Shown here: positions 17,854-24,726 of the stretch, piece by piece | How positions within the stretch are numbered: the first letter of the stretch is position 1 | How the letters are laid out: the number at the start of each line of letters is the position of its first letter | NCBI GenBank assembly: GCA_018814305.1 | Contig: JAHJAA010000022.1 | Span: 62,001-126,000 of the forward strand | DNA: 64,000 nucleotides | Direction of reading: 5' to 3' | Source: Pseudomonadota bacterium | GTDB taxonomy: Bacteria > Desulfobacterota > Desulfobulbia > Desulfobulbales > JAGXFP01 | Notes under the pieces: generated by a model | What the model saw: only the letters and a program-made list of their open reading frames with translations | Told to the model about the DNA's origin: nothing | The model's database searches: none | Program-made: the position numbers and the translations under genes

Positions 17854-18375
17854 TTAGTGCAACCCGGCCATGACCAGATCGGTCACCTCGGTCACCATCA
17901 GCTCAGAGGGCACCGCCAGGTCCGATCCTCGTCGATATAGAGGCTCCCGCTGGGCCAGCACCTCTTTCACCTCTTCCTCGATAGCGCGGCCAGTGAGAGA
18001 CGGCCGCTGGCCGCCGCTCACTGGATCCTCAGCCAGTCTTCGGCAGATGGTGGCAACCGAAGCGGTGAGCCACACCACAAACCCGGTCCCGGCCAGTTTT
18101 CCCCAGGTCTCCTCGTGGAGAATGGCCCCGCCGCCGGTGGCGATCACCCCTTCCGACAGCGCGATCAAGTCGGTGAGCAAGGCCTCTTCCTTGGCCCGAA
18201 AGAAGGGCCAGCCATGAGCCGCCACCACGTCGCGGATCTCGCCGTATCGCTCGACCAGCATGGCATCGGTATCAAAAAAATCCACTCCCAGCCGCCGGGC
18301 CAGCACCCGGCCAATGGAACTCTTGCCCGTCGCCCGGTAGCCGGTCAGAATAATCTTGCGAGAATTCTTCGCCAT
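17854..18375 (-). CDS. aroK: Shikimate kinase
   Basis: A 173-residue cytoplasmic kinase that phosphorylates shikimate. Walker A is GYRATGKSS; the shikimate-binding aspartate lies in DFFDTDAM; the GGGAI loop and the lid region with PSLTGR are present. The ATG at 18375 has GAAGAGG upstream. It is the first gene of the aroK-aroC-glgA-kinase series on the minus strand. Confidence 0.94.
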   Translation of the reverse strand: MAKNSRKIILTGYRATGKSSIGRVLARRLGVDFFDTDAMLVERYGEIRDVVAAHGWPFFRAKEEALLTDLIALSEGVIATGGGAILHEETWGKLAGTGFVVWLTASVATICRRLAEDPVSGGQRPSLTGRAIEEEVKEVLAQREPLYRRGSDLAVPSELMVTEVTDLVMAGLH

Positions 18376-18678
18376 AACCTCTTCAACCCTTGATTGCTCC
18401 TAATGGAACCAGGAAAATACCAGAGAACCCGGTTTTTCTGCAAAACAAACTTGCGATCCAGCTCATGAACCCGTTATCTTGTCACGGACCAACGATCATA
18501 ACTATACGCGTCAAGAACTGATAAAGCCTCAAACAATCATTAATAAATCCCATATATGGTAAGTGATTGCAGGGTACGCAGATTTTGATGATGGCAACTG
18601 TCCGCTATAGTTCTACTATGCGGTCTGTTGCCAGCGCCGAAAGCTGCGTGCCCTGTGATTGCTTACCGGAGAACAGCA
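18376..18678. other. Divergent intergenic region between aroK and rdgB
   Basis: About 300 bases without a supported gene. The left half must carry the aroK promoter. The right third is filled by a 110-base imperfect palindrome (18558-18667) ending ten bases before the rdgB start; it is entered separately. Confidence 0.6.
18558..18667. repeat. 110-base imperfect palindromic element
   Basis: Outer arms GGTAAG and CTTACC (18558-18563, 18662-18667), then CAGGGTACGCAG opposite CTGCGTGCCCTG, then TGGCAAC (18592-18598) opposite GTTGCCA (18627-18633), with an inner ATAGT/ACTAT stem around a short loop. Paired segments match over most of the length with a few mismatches. No T-run follows, so it is not a simple terminator. 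It resembles palindromic intergenic repeats (REP or MITE-like) and lies in the rdgB leader. Confidence 0.65.
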
Positions 18679-19371
18679 ATGAAACATACCATAGTCCTGG
18701 CAACGCGCAATGCTGGAAAGATCAAAGAATTTCAGAGTCTGCTCAAGGATTTCCCCGTAGATATTCTTGGACTCGATGCCTTTGGCCCCATCCCGGAAGT
18801 GGTGGAAGACGGCGAGACCTTTGACGACAATGCCTACAAGAAGGCCTCCTTCACCGCTCGCTGCCTGGGGTTCCCGGCAATATCGGACGATTCCGGGCTG
18901 GTAGTGGAGGCTCTGAACGGCAAACCTGGGGTCCACTCGGCCCGGTATGCCGGCCCCAAGGCCACCGACCGTGACAATATTGACAAACTGCTCAAAGAGA
19001 TGGCCGGCAAGTCCGACCGCCGGGCCGCCTTTAAATGCGTGATCTCCTTGACGGTGCCGTCCGGACCGGCCTTGACCTATGAGGGAAGCTGCGAGGGAGA
19101 AATTCTTGAAACTCCCAGGGGTGAGGGGGGCTTTGGCTACGATCCGATCTTTTTTTCACCGGAACTGGGCAAGACCTTTGCGGAAAGCGACCTTGCGGAA
19201 AAAAATCGCCTCAGCCACCGGGGCCGGGCCCTCGCCGAAATGGCAGCGGAATTCGACAAAATTATAAAGTGGCTTGATCATCGCCTTGTCGAAGAGAAAC
19301 CTGCCAAACCCGACCACAGCCAATTCGAGGATAACGACTGGTCACAAGAAACCATGGTCCGGAAAAAATAA
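18679..19371 (+). CDS. rdgB: XTP/dITP diphosphatase (RdgB/HAM1 family)
   Basis: A 230-residue nucleotide pool sanitising enzyme that hydrolyses dITP, XTP and related non-canonical purine nucleotides to monophosphates. The start at 18679 gives the family N-terminus MKHTIVLATRNAGKIKEF with GGAGA upstream. SDDSGLVVEALNG, PGVHSARYAG, GEGGFGYDPIF and SHRGRAL blocks are all present. About 25 charged residues extend beyond the usual C-terminus. The stop codon (TAA at 19369-19371) directly abuts the stop of the convergent PAS gene, leaving no spacer. Confidence 0.95.
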   Translation: MKHTIVLATRNAGKIKEFQSLLKDFPVDILGLDAFGPIPEVVEDGETFDDNAYKKASFTARCLGFPAISDDSGLVVEALNGKPGVHSARYAGPKATDRDNIDKLLKEMAGKSDRRAAFKCVISLTVPSGPALTYEGSCEGEILETPRGEGGFGYDPIFFSPELGKTFAESDLAEKNRLSHRGRALAEMAAEFDKIIKWLDHRLVEEKPAKPDHSQFEDNDWSQETMVRKK

Positions 19372-19881
19372 TTAACCGCGACCGACTTCTTCAACCTTAA
19401 GGACAACCAGATCTTCAATCATTTCGGTGGAGACCAGAAGATCGATCTCCTGCTCCCCTTCTGGATTCCTTCTGGTGAGGAAAGCCGGGGTCTGCTCAAC
19501 CTTTTCTCCGGTGGCAAAGGTTTTCCTGATTGATTGACGGATAACACAACCGGAACAATGGATGGTTTTGCCGCATCCTTCCGGCATAGTGGCATGAACA
19601 CACTCAAAGACGTTACCAGGCCGAAAATCGCCGTCCCTTTCTTTCGGAGGATGTCCCAATTGCTGGGCGGTTTCGTTGGCGATGCGCACCTGATTTTCCC
19701 GGTCAACCACGACCACCGGAATTTCTAGTCGATTCAGGAAACGATCCAGAGGAATTCCTAATTTGGCCATCAGTCGATCAGCACAGGCGGGGCAGATCCC
19801 ATGGCTGATCTTCGCATCGGGATTAGAGTCCACACCGCTTTCACTAAGATCGACTCGACACCAGGCGCAAATCTTTTTCAT
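19372..19881 (-). CDS. PAS-fold protein with N-terminal zinc-ribbon-like cysteines
   Basis: A 169-residue soluble protein of unknown function. The start at 19881 (MKKICAWCRVDL) is preferred because GAGGG stands upstream. The first 45 residues contain a CxxC pair and a second CPAC pair, suggesting a zinc site (CAWC, CPAC). A single PAS-like domain follows, with IPVVVVDRENQVRIANETAQ, and holds two more cysteines in HCSGCVIR. No output domain is present, so it may act through a partner. It converges on rdgB with no spacer. Confidence 0.65.
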   Translation of the reverse strand: MKKICAWCRVDLSESGVDSNPDAKISHGICPACADRLMAKLGIPLDRFLNRLEIPVVVVDRENQVRIANETAQQLGHPPKERDGDFRPGNVFECVHATMPEGCGKTIHCSGCVIRQSIRKTFATGEKVEQTPAFLTRRNPEGEQEIDLLVSTEMIEDLVVLKVEEVGRG

Positions 19882-19951
19882 TCCCTCTATCCTCCACAAA
19901 GCACCATCAAAATCGCTTTCAATCCATGATGCCCCCCAAGCCCTCGACCCG

Positions 19952-20716
19952 TCAAGTCAATTCCACCAGCTCAACCGCACCCCAGGCCCCAAGGTTTTCA
20001 CCCATGACAATGACCACGCCAAGGATACCTGGGATCTGACTGGCCAGGTTCAGCGCCGTTTCCACGTCACTCTCCCTTTTCACTTCATTGCAGATCCTGG
20101 TGGCCACCGCATCGGCAAGTCCAGTGGCAGCGGCAAGCACCGTGACCGCATCAGCTTGCCCGAAACTCAAAGAATGGCCAACGGTAGCGGAAGAGGTGCA
20201 GACCCCGAGCGGCATGAACGAATGGGGAATTTTGAGCCCCACCCGATTACTGAGCGGTGATTCTCCGGCAAAAATGGCGATGGTGGCATCTCCGGTCATC
20301 TTCAGATAGAGGTCCCCGCCGTTTTCCACCACGATTTCAGTCAAGCCCTGGGTTCGGAGAAGCTCACGACCGACATATTCGGCAATCACCCCCGCCACCG
20401 CAGCCATGGGTCCCACCCCAGCCGCTTGACCAGCGGCCAGCATCTCACGAACCACCGGGGGTGCAGTCAAATCCTGGGGCAGAGGAAATAACGAGGTCAG
20501 GAAGAGGGGATGCTGCCGCAAATAATTTTCCAGCTGACTGCGGTACTGGATAACCAGATGGGTCGCCGGTTCGGTCAGGTCCTTTTCTGCCACAATGGCC
20601 AGATCCGTTTCCCGGACCAGCACCTGACTGACCACATTCCCCTCCCGGGCAAATTGATGGCGATAATCTCGATGGAGGTAGGAAGCCGGGTTTTTTTTTC
20701 TTTTGACTGGGCTCAT
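19952..20716 (-). CDS. UPF0280 family protein (ApbE-like fold)
   Basis: A 254-residue protein with the features of the uncharacterised UPF0280 family, including AGQAAGVGPMAAVAG, IVVENGGDLYLK, and the GVCTSSATVGHS block. The family is distantly related to ApbE flavin transferases and is common in archaea, deltaproteobacteria and clostridia. No reaction is established that I can name. The start at 20716 has only a weak ribosome-binding site. It diverges from the glycosyltransferase gene at 20815. Confidence 0.85.
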   Translation of the reverse strand: MSPVKRKKNPASYLHRDYRHQFAREGNVVSQVLVRETDLAIVAEKDLTEPATHLVIQYRSQLENYLRQHPLFLTSLFPLPQDLTAPPVVREMLAAGQAAGVGPMAAVAGVIAEYVGRELLRTQGLTEIVVENGGDLYLKMTGDATIAIFAGESPLSNRVGLKIPHSFMPLGVCTSSATVGHSLSFGQADAVTVLAAATGLADAVATRICNEVKRESDVETALNLASQIPGILGVVIVMGENLGAWGAVELVELT

Positions 20717-20814
20717 TTCTCAGGTACCCTGTATCGACTTTGAAGAAATTGTTGACGAGTGACTGTCGGACAAAGAATCCCCGGGGCAATACTTTAAAAA
20801 ATCACAGGAGATGA

Positions 20815-21558
20815 ATGCCTGAATCCGACAAACTTCCGGATATCCAGCGCGGAAGCCATGCCAGGCCCCCGCTCCTTTCCGTCATCATCCCCACCCTGAA
20901 TGAGGAAGAGAACCTCCTCGCAACCCTGGGCCCATTGCTGAACACCCCCGACCAGGAGATCATCGTGGCCGACGGCGGCAGTACCGACACCACTGTCTCG
21001 TTAGCCGAAACAGCCGGGGCCAAGGTGCTCGAGTCACGTCAGGGCAGGGGCGCCCAGATGAACACGGCAGCCCGGGCGGCTGCAGGTGATATCCTGCTGT
21101 TCCTCCATGCCGACACCAGAGTTCCGGCGGGGTATGCGACAATGATTCGCCAGACCCTTGCCCGGCCCGGAGTGAGTGGTGGCGCCTTTGCTCTGGATAT
21201 TGCCGATCCCGGTCGGGCCTTACGGGTTATTGCCCGAACTGCAACCTGGCGCTCCCGTTATTTGCAGTTGCCATACGGAGACCAGGGATTGTTCATGACC
21301 GCCGACACCTTCCACGCGGTGGGAGAATATCCAGAAATCCCCATCATGGAAGACTTCGCCCTAGTCGGCAAATTACGAAAACGGGGCCGCATCATCACCC
21401 TGCCGACCCCGATCATCACCTCGAACCGGCGCTGGCAGCAGCGGGGTACCCTCACAGTGACCGTGCTCAACCAGCTGATGGTGACCGGTTATTTACTGGG
21501 TTTTTCCCCAGCCTCTTTGGCAATCTTGTACCGCAACTCATCAAGGCTCAAGTTCTGA
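20815..21558 (+). CDS. Family 2 glycosyltransferase of the TIGR04283 type
   Basis: A 247-residue GT-A glycosyltransferase. The N-terminal nucleotide-binding pattern LSVIIPTLNEEENL, the ADGGSTDTT loop and the metal-binding FLHADTRVP block mark the TIGR04283 group, sometimes linked with arsenosugar synthesis. The acceptor loop PYGDQGLFM and IMEDFALVGKLRK are typical. AGGAG lies just before the ATG at 20815. Its last 70 bases overlap the end of the convergent cvpA-like gene. Confidence 0.87.
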   Translation: MPESDKLPDIQRGSHARPPLLSVIIPTLNEEENLLATLGPLLNTPDQEIIVADGGSTDTTVSLAETAGAKVLESRQGRGAQMNTAARAAAGDILLFLHADTRVPAGYATMIRQTLARPGVSGGAFALDIADPGRALRVIARTATWRSRYLQLPYGDQGLFMTADTFHAVGEYPEIPIMEDFALVGKLRKRGRIITLPTPIITSNRRWQQRGTLTVTVLNQLMVTGYLLGFSPASLAILYRNSSRLKF

Positions 21559-22124
21559 TCTCCTTTTCCCTTGGGACGAATCTTTTGGCTCAACTCGTTC
21601 TTCATTTCAATCACCATGGAGATAGCCGGTTCACTGGGTCGAAATTTTTCCCTGAGCCCTGGATCCTTAATCAAATAGGCCAAAAACTCCGAGGAACGAT
21701 TAAAAAACGGATAACTTTTCGACCGCCCCAGAAACGTGGCAGACTCGGAGATCAGTGTCGCCAAGGCCATAAAAAGCAAGGTACAGACAAAGATCCCTTT
21801 GCCCAGACCGAAAAGCCCCCCGAAAAAACGATCAACCCAGCCCAGCAGGGCCTTGCTCATCAGATGACGAACAAGCACCCCACCCAGGGTCACCAGAAGA
21901 TAGGCCACGAGAAACAACACCACAAAGGCCGCCATGAAACGAATCTGGGGCTGGGCGATCACCGGAGAAAGCAGTTCCCCGTAATGGCCGTAATAGTGGC
22001 CAGCAACCCAAAACCCAAGGGGGAGAGCCACCAGAAAGGCGGCCTGTCGGACAAGCCCGGTCCAGATCCCCCGCCCGGTCAGGACAAGAATGAGTACAGC
22101 AAAAACCAGATCAAGCGCAGTCAT
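21489..22124 (-). CDS. CvpA family membrane protein
   Basis: A 211-residue protein with four predicted membrane helices and the CvpA pattern near the N-terminus (ALDLVFAVLILVLTGRGIWTG) and GWVDRFFGGLFGLGKG. CvpA proteins are needed for colicin V production and for resistance to bile or membrane stress in some bacteria. A basic, Gln/Lys-rich cytoplasmic tail of about 50 residues ends the protein, and the last 70 bases of the gene overlap the convergent glycosyltransferase gene. Confidence 0.85.
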   Translation of the reverse strand: MTALDLVFAVLILVLTGRGIWTGLVRQAAFLVALPLGFWVAGHYYGHYGELLSPVIAQPQIRFMAAFVVLFLVAYLLVTLGGVLVRHLMSKALLGWVDRFFGGLFGLGKGIFVCTLLFMALATLISESATFLGRSKSYPFFNRSSEFLAYLIKDPGLREKFRPSEPAISMVIEMKNELSQKIRPKGKGDQNLSLDELRYKIAKEAGEKPSK

Positions 22125-22162
22125 GATTTAAAGGTAACCCAAAGGAAAAAGTTAAAGAAAAC

Positions 22163-22268
22163 GTAACTGTTCCGCATCACCACATCTGCTGCGTCCTCAG
22201 CCTGTTGACGTGCAGGTGTATTGTTCACAGGCTTCTTCCTTGGATATGAGGCGATGCTAAACAGTTAC
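22163..22268. repeat. 106-base palindromic element
   Basis: Outer arms GTAACTGTT and GCATC (22163-22171, 22174-22178) pair with GATGC and AACAGTTAC (22253-22257, 22260-22268). Inside, CCTCA and GCCTGT pair with ACAGGC and TGAGG. The whole looks like a folded intergenic repeat unit, similar in size and in its ATCTGC/TGCGT content to the element at 18558-18667. It lies in the divergent region between cvpA and the phosphopantetheinyl transferase gene. Confidence 0.65.
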
Positions 22269-22391
22269 AGTTCGGGGGCTTTTGTTGTTTACTGATCATT
22301 ACGCTGAATTGTTACGAGAAATCTTTGGTATTCCACGAAAAAACCGTTATATTTTTTCAAATGATTATAGCAAGATAACGATTATAATGCC

Positions 22392-23174
22392 ATGTATCTA
22401 ACAAGCCAACTACAAATCCCAGTACCCGCCGAACCCCTCTGCCGTGGGCTGCACCTGACGACCCTTCCCAGGATCACCATGATCGACCTGAACCTCTTGG
22501 CCGCGATCCTCAAGGAGGGGAAACTGGAGCTAGAACCACTGCTGACCCAGGAAGAGCAAGCACGGTTGGCCGGATTCACCTATCCCAAAAGGCATCTGGA
22601 ATGGCTGGGTGGACGACTTGCCGCCAAGGCAGCCCTGGCCAAACTGTCCGCAGAGCCATTCAACCCGCTCGCCTGGCAGGTGGTAAATGCCCCCGACGGC
22701 AGACCGAGGTTCCTGCGCTCGGACGGGGCGACCGCAGGTCAATCGATTGAACTCTCCATCTCCCACAGCGATGGACTGGCCACGGCGGTGGTGGATCACC
22801 ATCCCCTGGGGCTCGATATTCAAAAAATCACTCCGGCAGTAATGCGAGTTCGGGAGAAATTCTGTACTCCTCTTGAAGAAACCAGGCTCCTTGCACTCAA
22901 TACTTTTTCTGAACCGGTCGCCGCTCTAACCCTGCTCTGGGCGGCCAAGGAGGCCTTGCGCAAGGCCCTGGGCGGCCACCCCCTCACCGGGTTTCTCGCC
23001 ATGGAACTGACTGGCGGCGAACCGTTGGGAGAGCAAGCACTGATCGTCCAATTGACAACTATCACCAGGACCCCGAGCTTCATCCACCGGGTGCTTACCT
23101 TTTTACACCTTGACTACGGATGCGCCGTAGCCGTCATCAACAGGGATACCCCATGGAACTCGTCAAACTCTTAG
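22392..23174 (+). CDS. 4'-phosphopantetheinyl transferase superfamily protein
   Basis: A 260-residue (or 231-residue) enzyme that would attach the phosphopantetheine arm of coenzyme A to acyl or peptidyl carrier proteins. Marks are GRLAAKAAL, SISHSDG, LGLDIQ (magnesium-binding aspartate) and WAAKEALRKA, the Sfp-type signature. The start is uncertain: the ATG at 22392 has no clear ribosome-binding site, whereas the ATG at 22479 is preceded by AGGAtcacc but would shorten the N-terminal lobe. The gene ends 22 bases inside the next one, so the two are likely co-translated. Confidence 0.85.
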   Translation: MYLTSQLQIPVPAEPLCRGLHLTTLPRITMIDLNLLAAILKEGKLELEPLLTQEEQARLAGFTYPKRHLEWLGGRLAAKAALAKLSAEPFNPLAWQVVNAPDGRPRFLRSDGATAGQSIELSISHSDGLATAVVDHHPLGLDIQKITPAVMRVREKFCTPLEETRLLALNTFSEPVAALTLLWAAKEALRKALGGHPLTGFLAMELTGGEPLGEQALIVQLTTITRTPSFIHRVLTFLHLDYGCAVAVINRDTPWNSSNS

Positions 23175-23833
23175 ACACCATCCCCCTTTTTCAAGGCCTG
23201 ACCCAGGAACAACTGGCCGAACTGGCCATGATTCTTACCGATCAGAAAATCAAACGGGGCCAGACCATTTTCGCTGAGGGCGATCCCGGTCTGGGGTTCT
23301 ACATCCTGGCCGAAGGACAGGTCAAGATATACAAACTGTCAATGGAAGGCAAGGAGCAGATCCTCCATATCTTCGGCCCAGGTGAACCGTTTGCCGAAGC
23401 AGCCGTCTTTGCCGGGCGCTCCTATCCCGCCTATGCCGATACCTTGAAAGACAGTCGTGTCCTGTTCTTTCCCAGGGCCTCCTTCCTGGAACTCATCAGG
23501 ACCAATCCGGCCGTGGCCATGAACATGCTTGCCGCCCTCTCCCTCCGGTTGAAGAAATTTGCCGGGATGATCGAGGCCCTCTCTTTGAAGGAGGTCCCCG
23601 GCCGGTTGGCTTCTCACCTTCTGTTGCTTGCCAGCCAGCAAAACGGCGACACCTTGACCCTGACCATCGGCAAGGCCCAACTGGCCAGTCTCCTGGGCAC
23701 TATCCCGGAAACCCTTTCCCGGATCTTTAAAAAATTGAACGAGAGTGGCTATATCGCTTCAGAGGGTGGGGAAATTAGGATCATCAACCGGGACGGTCTT
23801 GAAGAATTGGCCTCGGGAGAAAAGAGACTTTAA
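23153..23833 (+). CDS. Crp/Fnr family transcriptional regulator
   Basis: A 226-residue regulator. An N-terminal cyclic-nucleotide-binding fold (about 10-125: GQTIFAEGDPGLGFYILAEG) is joined to a C-terminal Crp-type helix-turn-helix (about 155-215: QLASLLGTIPETLSRIFKKL). The FNR-type cysteine cluster is absent, so it is not an FNR iron-sulfur sensor; the effector is unknown. The start at 23153 has AGGGATA upstream and lies inside the end of the phosphopantetheinyl transferase gene. Confidence 0.92.
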   Translation: MELVKLLDTIPLFQGLTQEQLAELAMILTDQKIKRGQTIFAEGDPGLGFYILAEGQVKIYKLSMEGKEQILHIFGPGEPFAEAAVFAGRSYPAYADTLKDSRVLFFPRASFLELIRTNPAVAMNMLAALSLRLKKFAGMIEALSLKEVPGRLASHLLLLASQQNGDTLTLTIGKAQLASLLGTIPETLSRIFKKLNESGYIASEGGEIRIINRDGLEELASGEKRL

Positions 23834-23876
23834 GGGGGGGCGTTGACCAGGCATGCCTGCTGGCTGGACTGTTCTG

Positions 23877-24599
23877 CTAACCTCCCGCACTTAAACGACG
23901 GATCTGTTCCAGTTCCAGTTTGCGGACAAATTTTAAGAGGGCTTCCTCTTCCTGCCTGGTTGGCGAGAACAGGAGACCGGCAAAGTATCGCTTGATCTCT
24001 TCTGCCTGAAAAATTCGGACGACCTGACTAATACTAATACAAAGGGCCTCCCCTTTCCTCCCGATTCCCTCGAGGACAAGATTTTCCAACCGATCATTAA
24101 CTTCCAACTGCCTTTTTTTATGCCCGATCAACATGCCCCCGGCACTGATGTCCTTCGCAAAAAAACCGCTGCACGGCTCCCCTTCCAAAGTAAATGAAAC
24201 AACGTTGCCGGCAGGAAGCCCGACCCGGTACTGCCTTCGTCTCTGAAGCTGGAAAAAGTCCTGCGGCAGGGTGGTGATGATCGAGTCAGCGGTCAAAGAC
24301 AGAATCCTGACCTGATAACGATTCTGCAGGTTTCCCTTATCCCTGAACTGAACAATCAAAGATCCGGTAATATTTTTCGGCAGATCCAGGGGACGGTCGA
24401 TGATCAGCTTGTCCTGATCAAAGTCGACCAGAACCGTGTTTCCGGACTGGTAGCCCTTTTGGGCCAGGCTAAGGAATACCCGCTGCTGTTTAAGGGCAAT
24501 CAGCGATTGCCGGATAATCACGGGAGATCTGGTTCTCTGATAGCCCAGTTCATCATGAACCCAACCGGAATCCATTTTGCTTTTTTCGTCACGATTCAT
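23877..24599 (-). CDS. PilZ domain protein (YcgR-like)
   Basis: A 240-residue soluble protein. An N-terminal YcgR-like barrel (about 30-110) precedes a PilZ domain carrying both cyclic di-GMP binding marks: RRRQYR and DISAGGM. It would bind cyclic di-GMP and adjust motility or surface behaviour. The ATG at 24599 is chosen over a TTG six bases upstream; neither has a strong ribosome-binding site. The diguanylate cyclase at 10648 is a possible source of its ligand, though many others will exist in the genome. Confidence 0.87.
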   Translation of the reverse strand: MNRDEKSKMDSGWVHDELGYQRTRSPVIIRQSLIALKQQRVFLSLAQKGYQSGNTVLVDFDQDKLIIDRPLDLPKNITGSLIVQFRDKGNLQNRYQVRILSLTADSIITTLPQDFFQLQRRRQYRVGLPAGNVVSFTLEGEPCSGFFAKDISAGGMLIGHKKRQLEVNDRLENLVLEGIGRKGEALCISISQVVRIFQAEEIKRYFAGLLFSPTRQEEEALLKFVRKLELEQIRRLSAGG

Positions 24600-24726
24600 C
24601 GCCAAAACGCATTGCTAGGTTTCATCAAGAGGCACTTTTAGGTTTTATTACCGAGCGACACTATTCAGCCAGACCTTTGAAAATATCCTCCGACCAAAGC
24701 GAGGGAGTGTACATGCACCATTTTGC

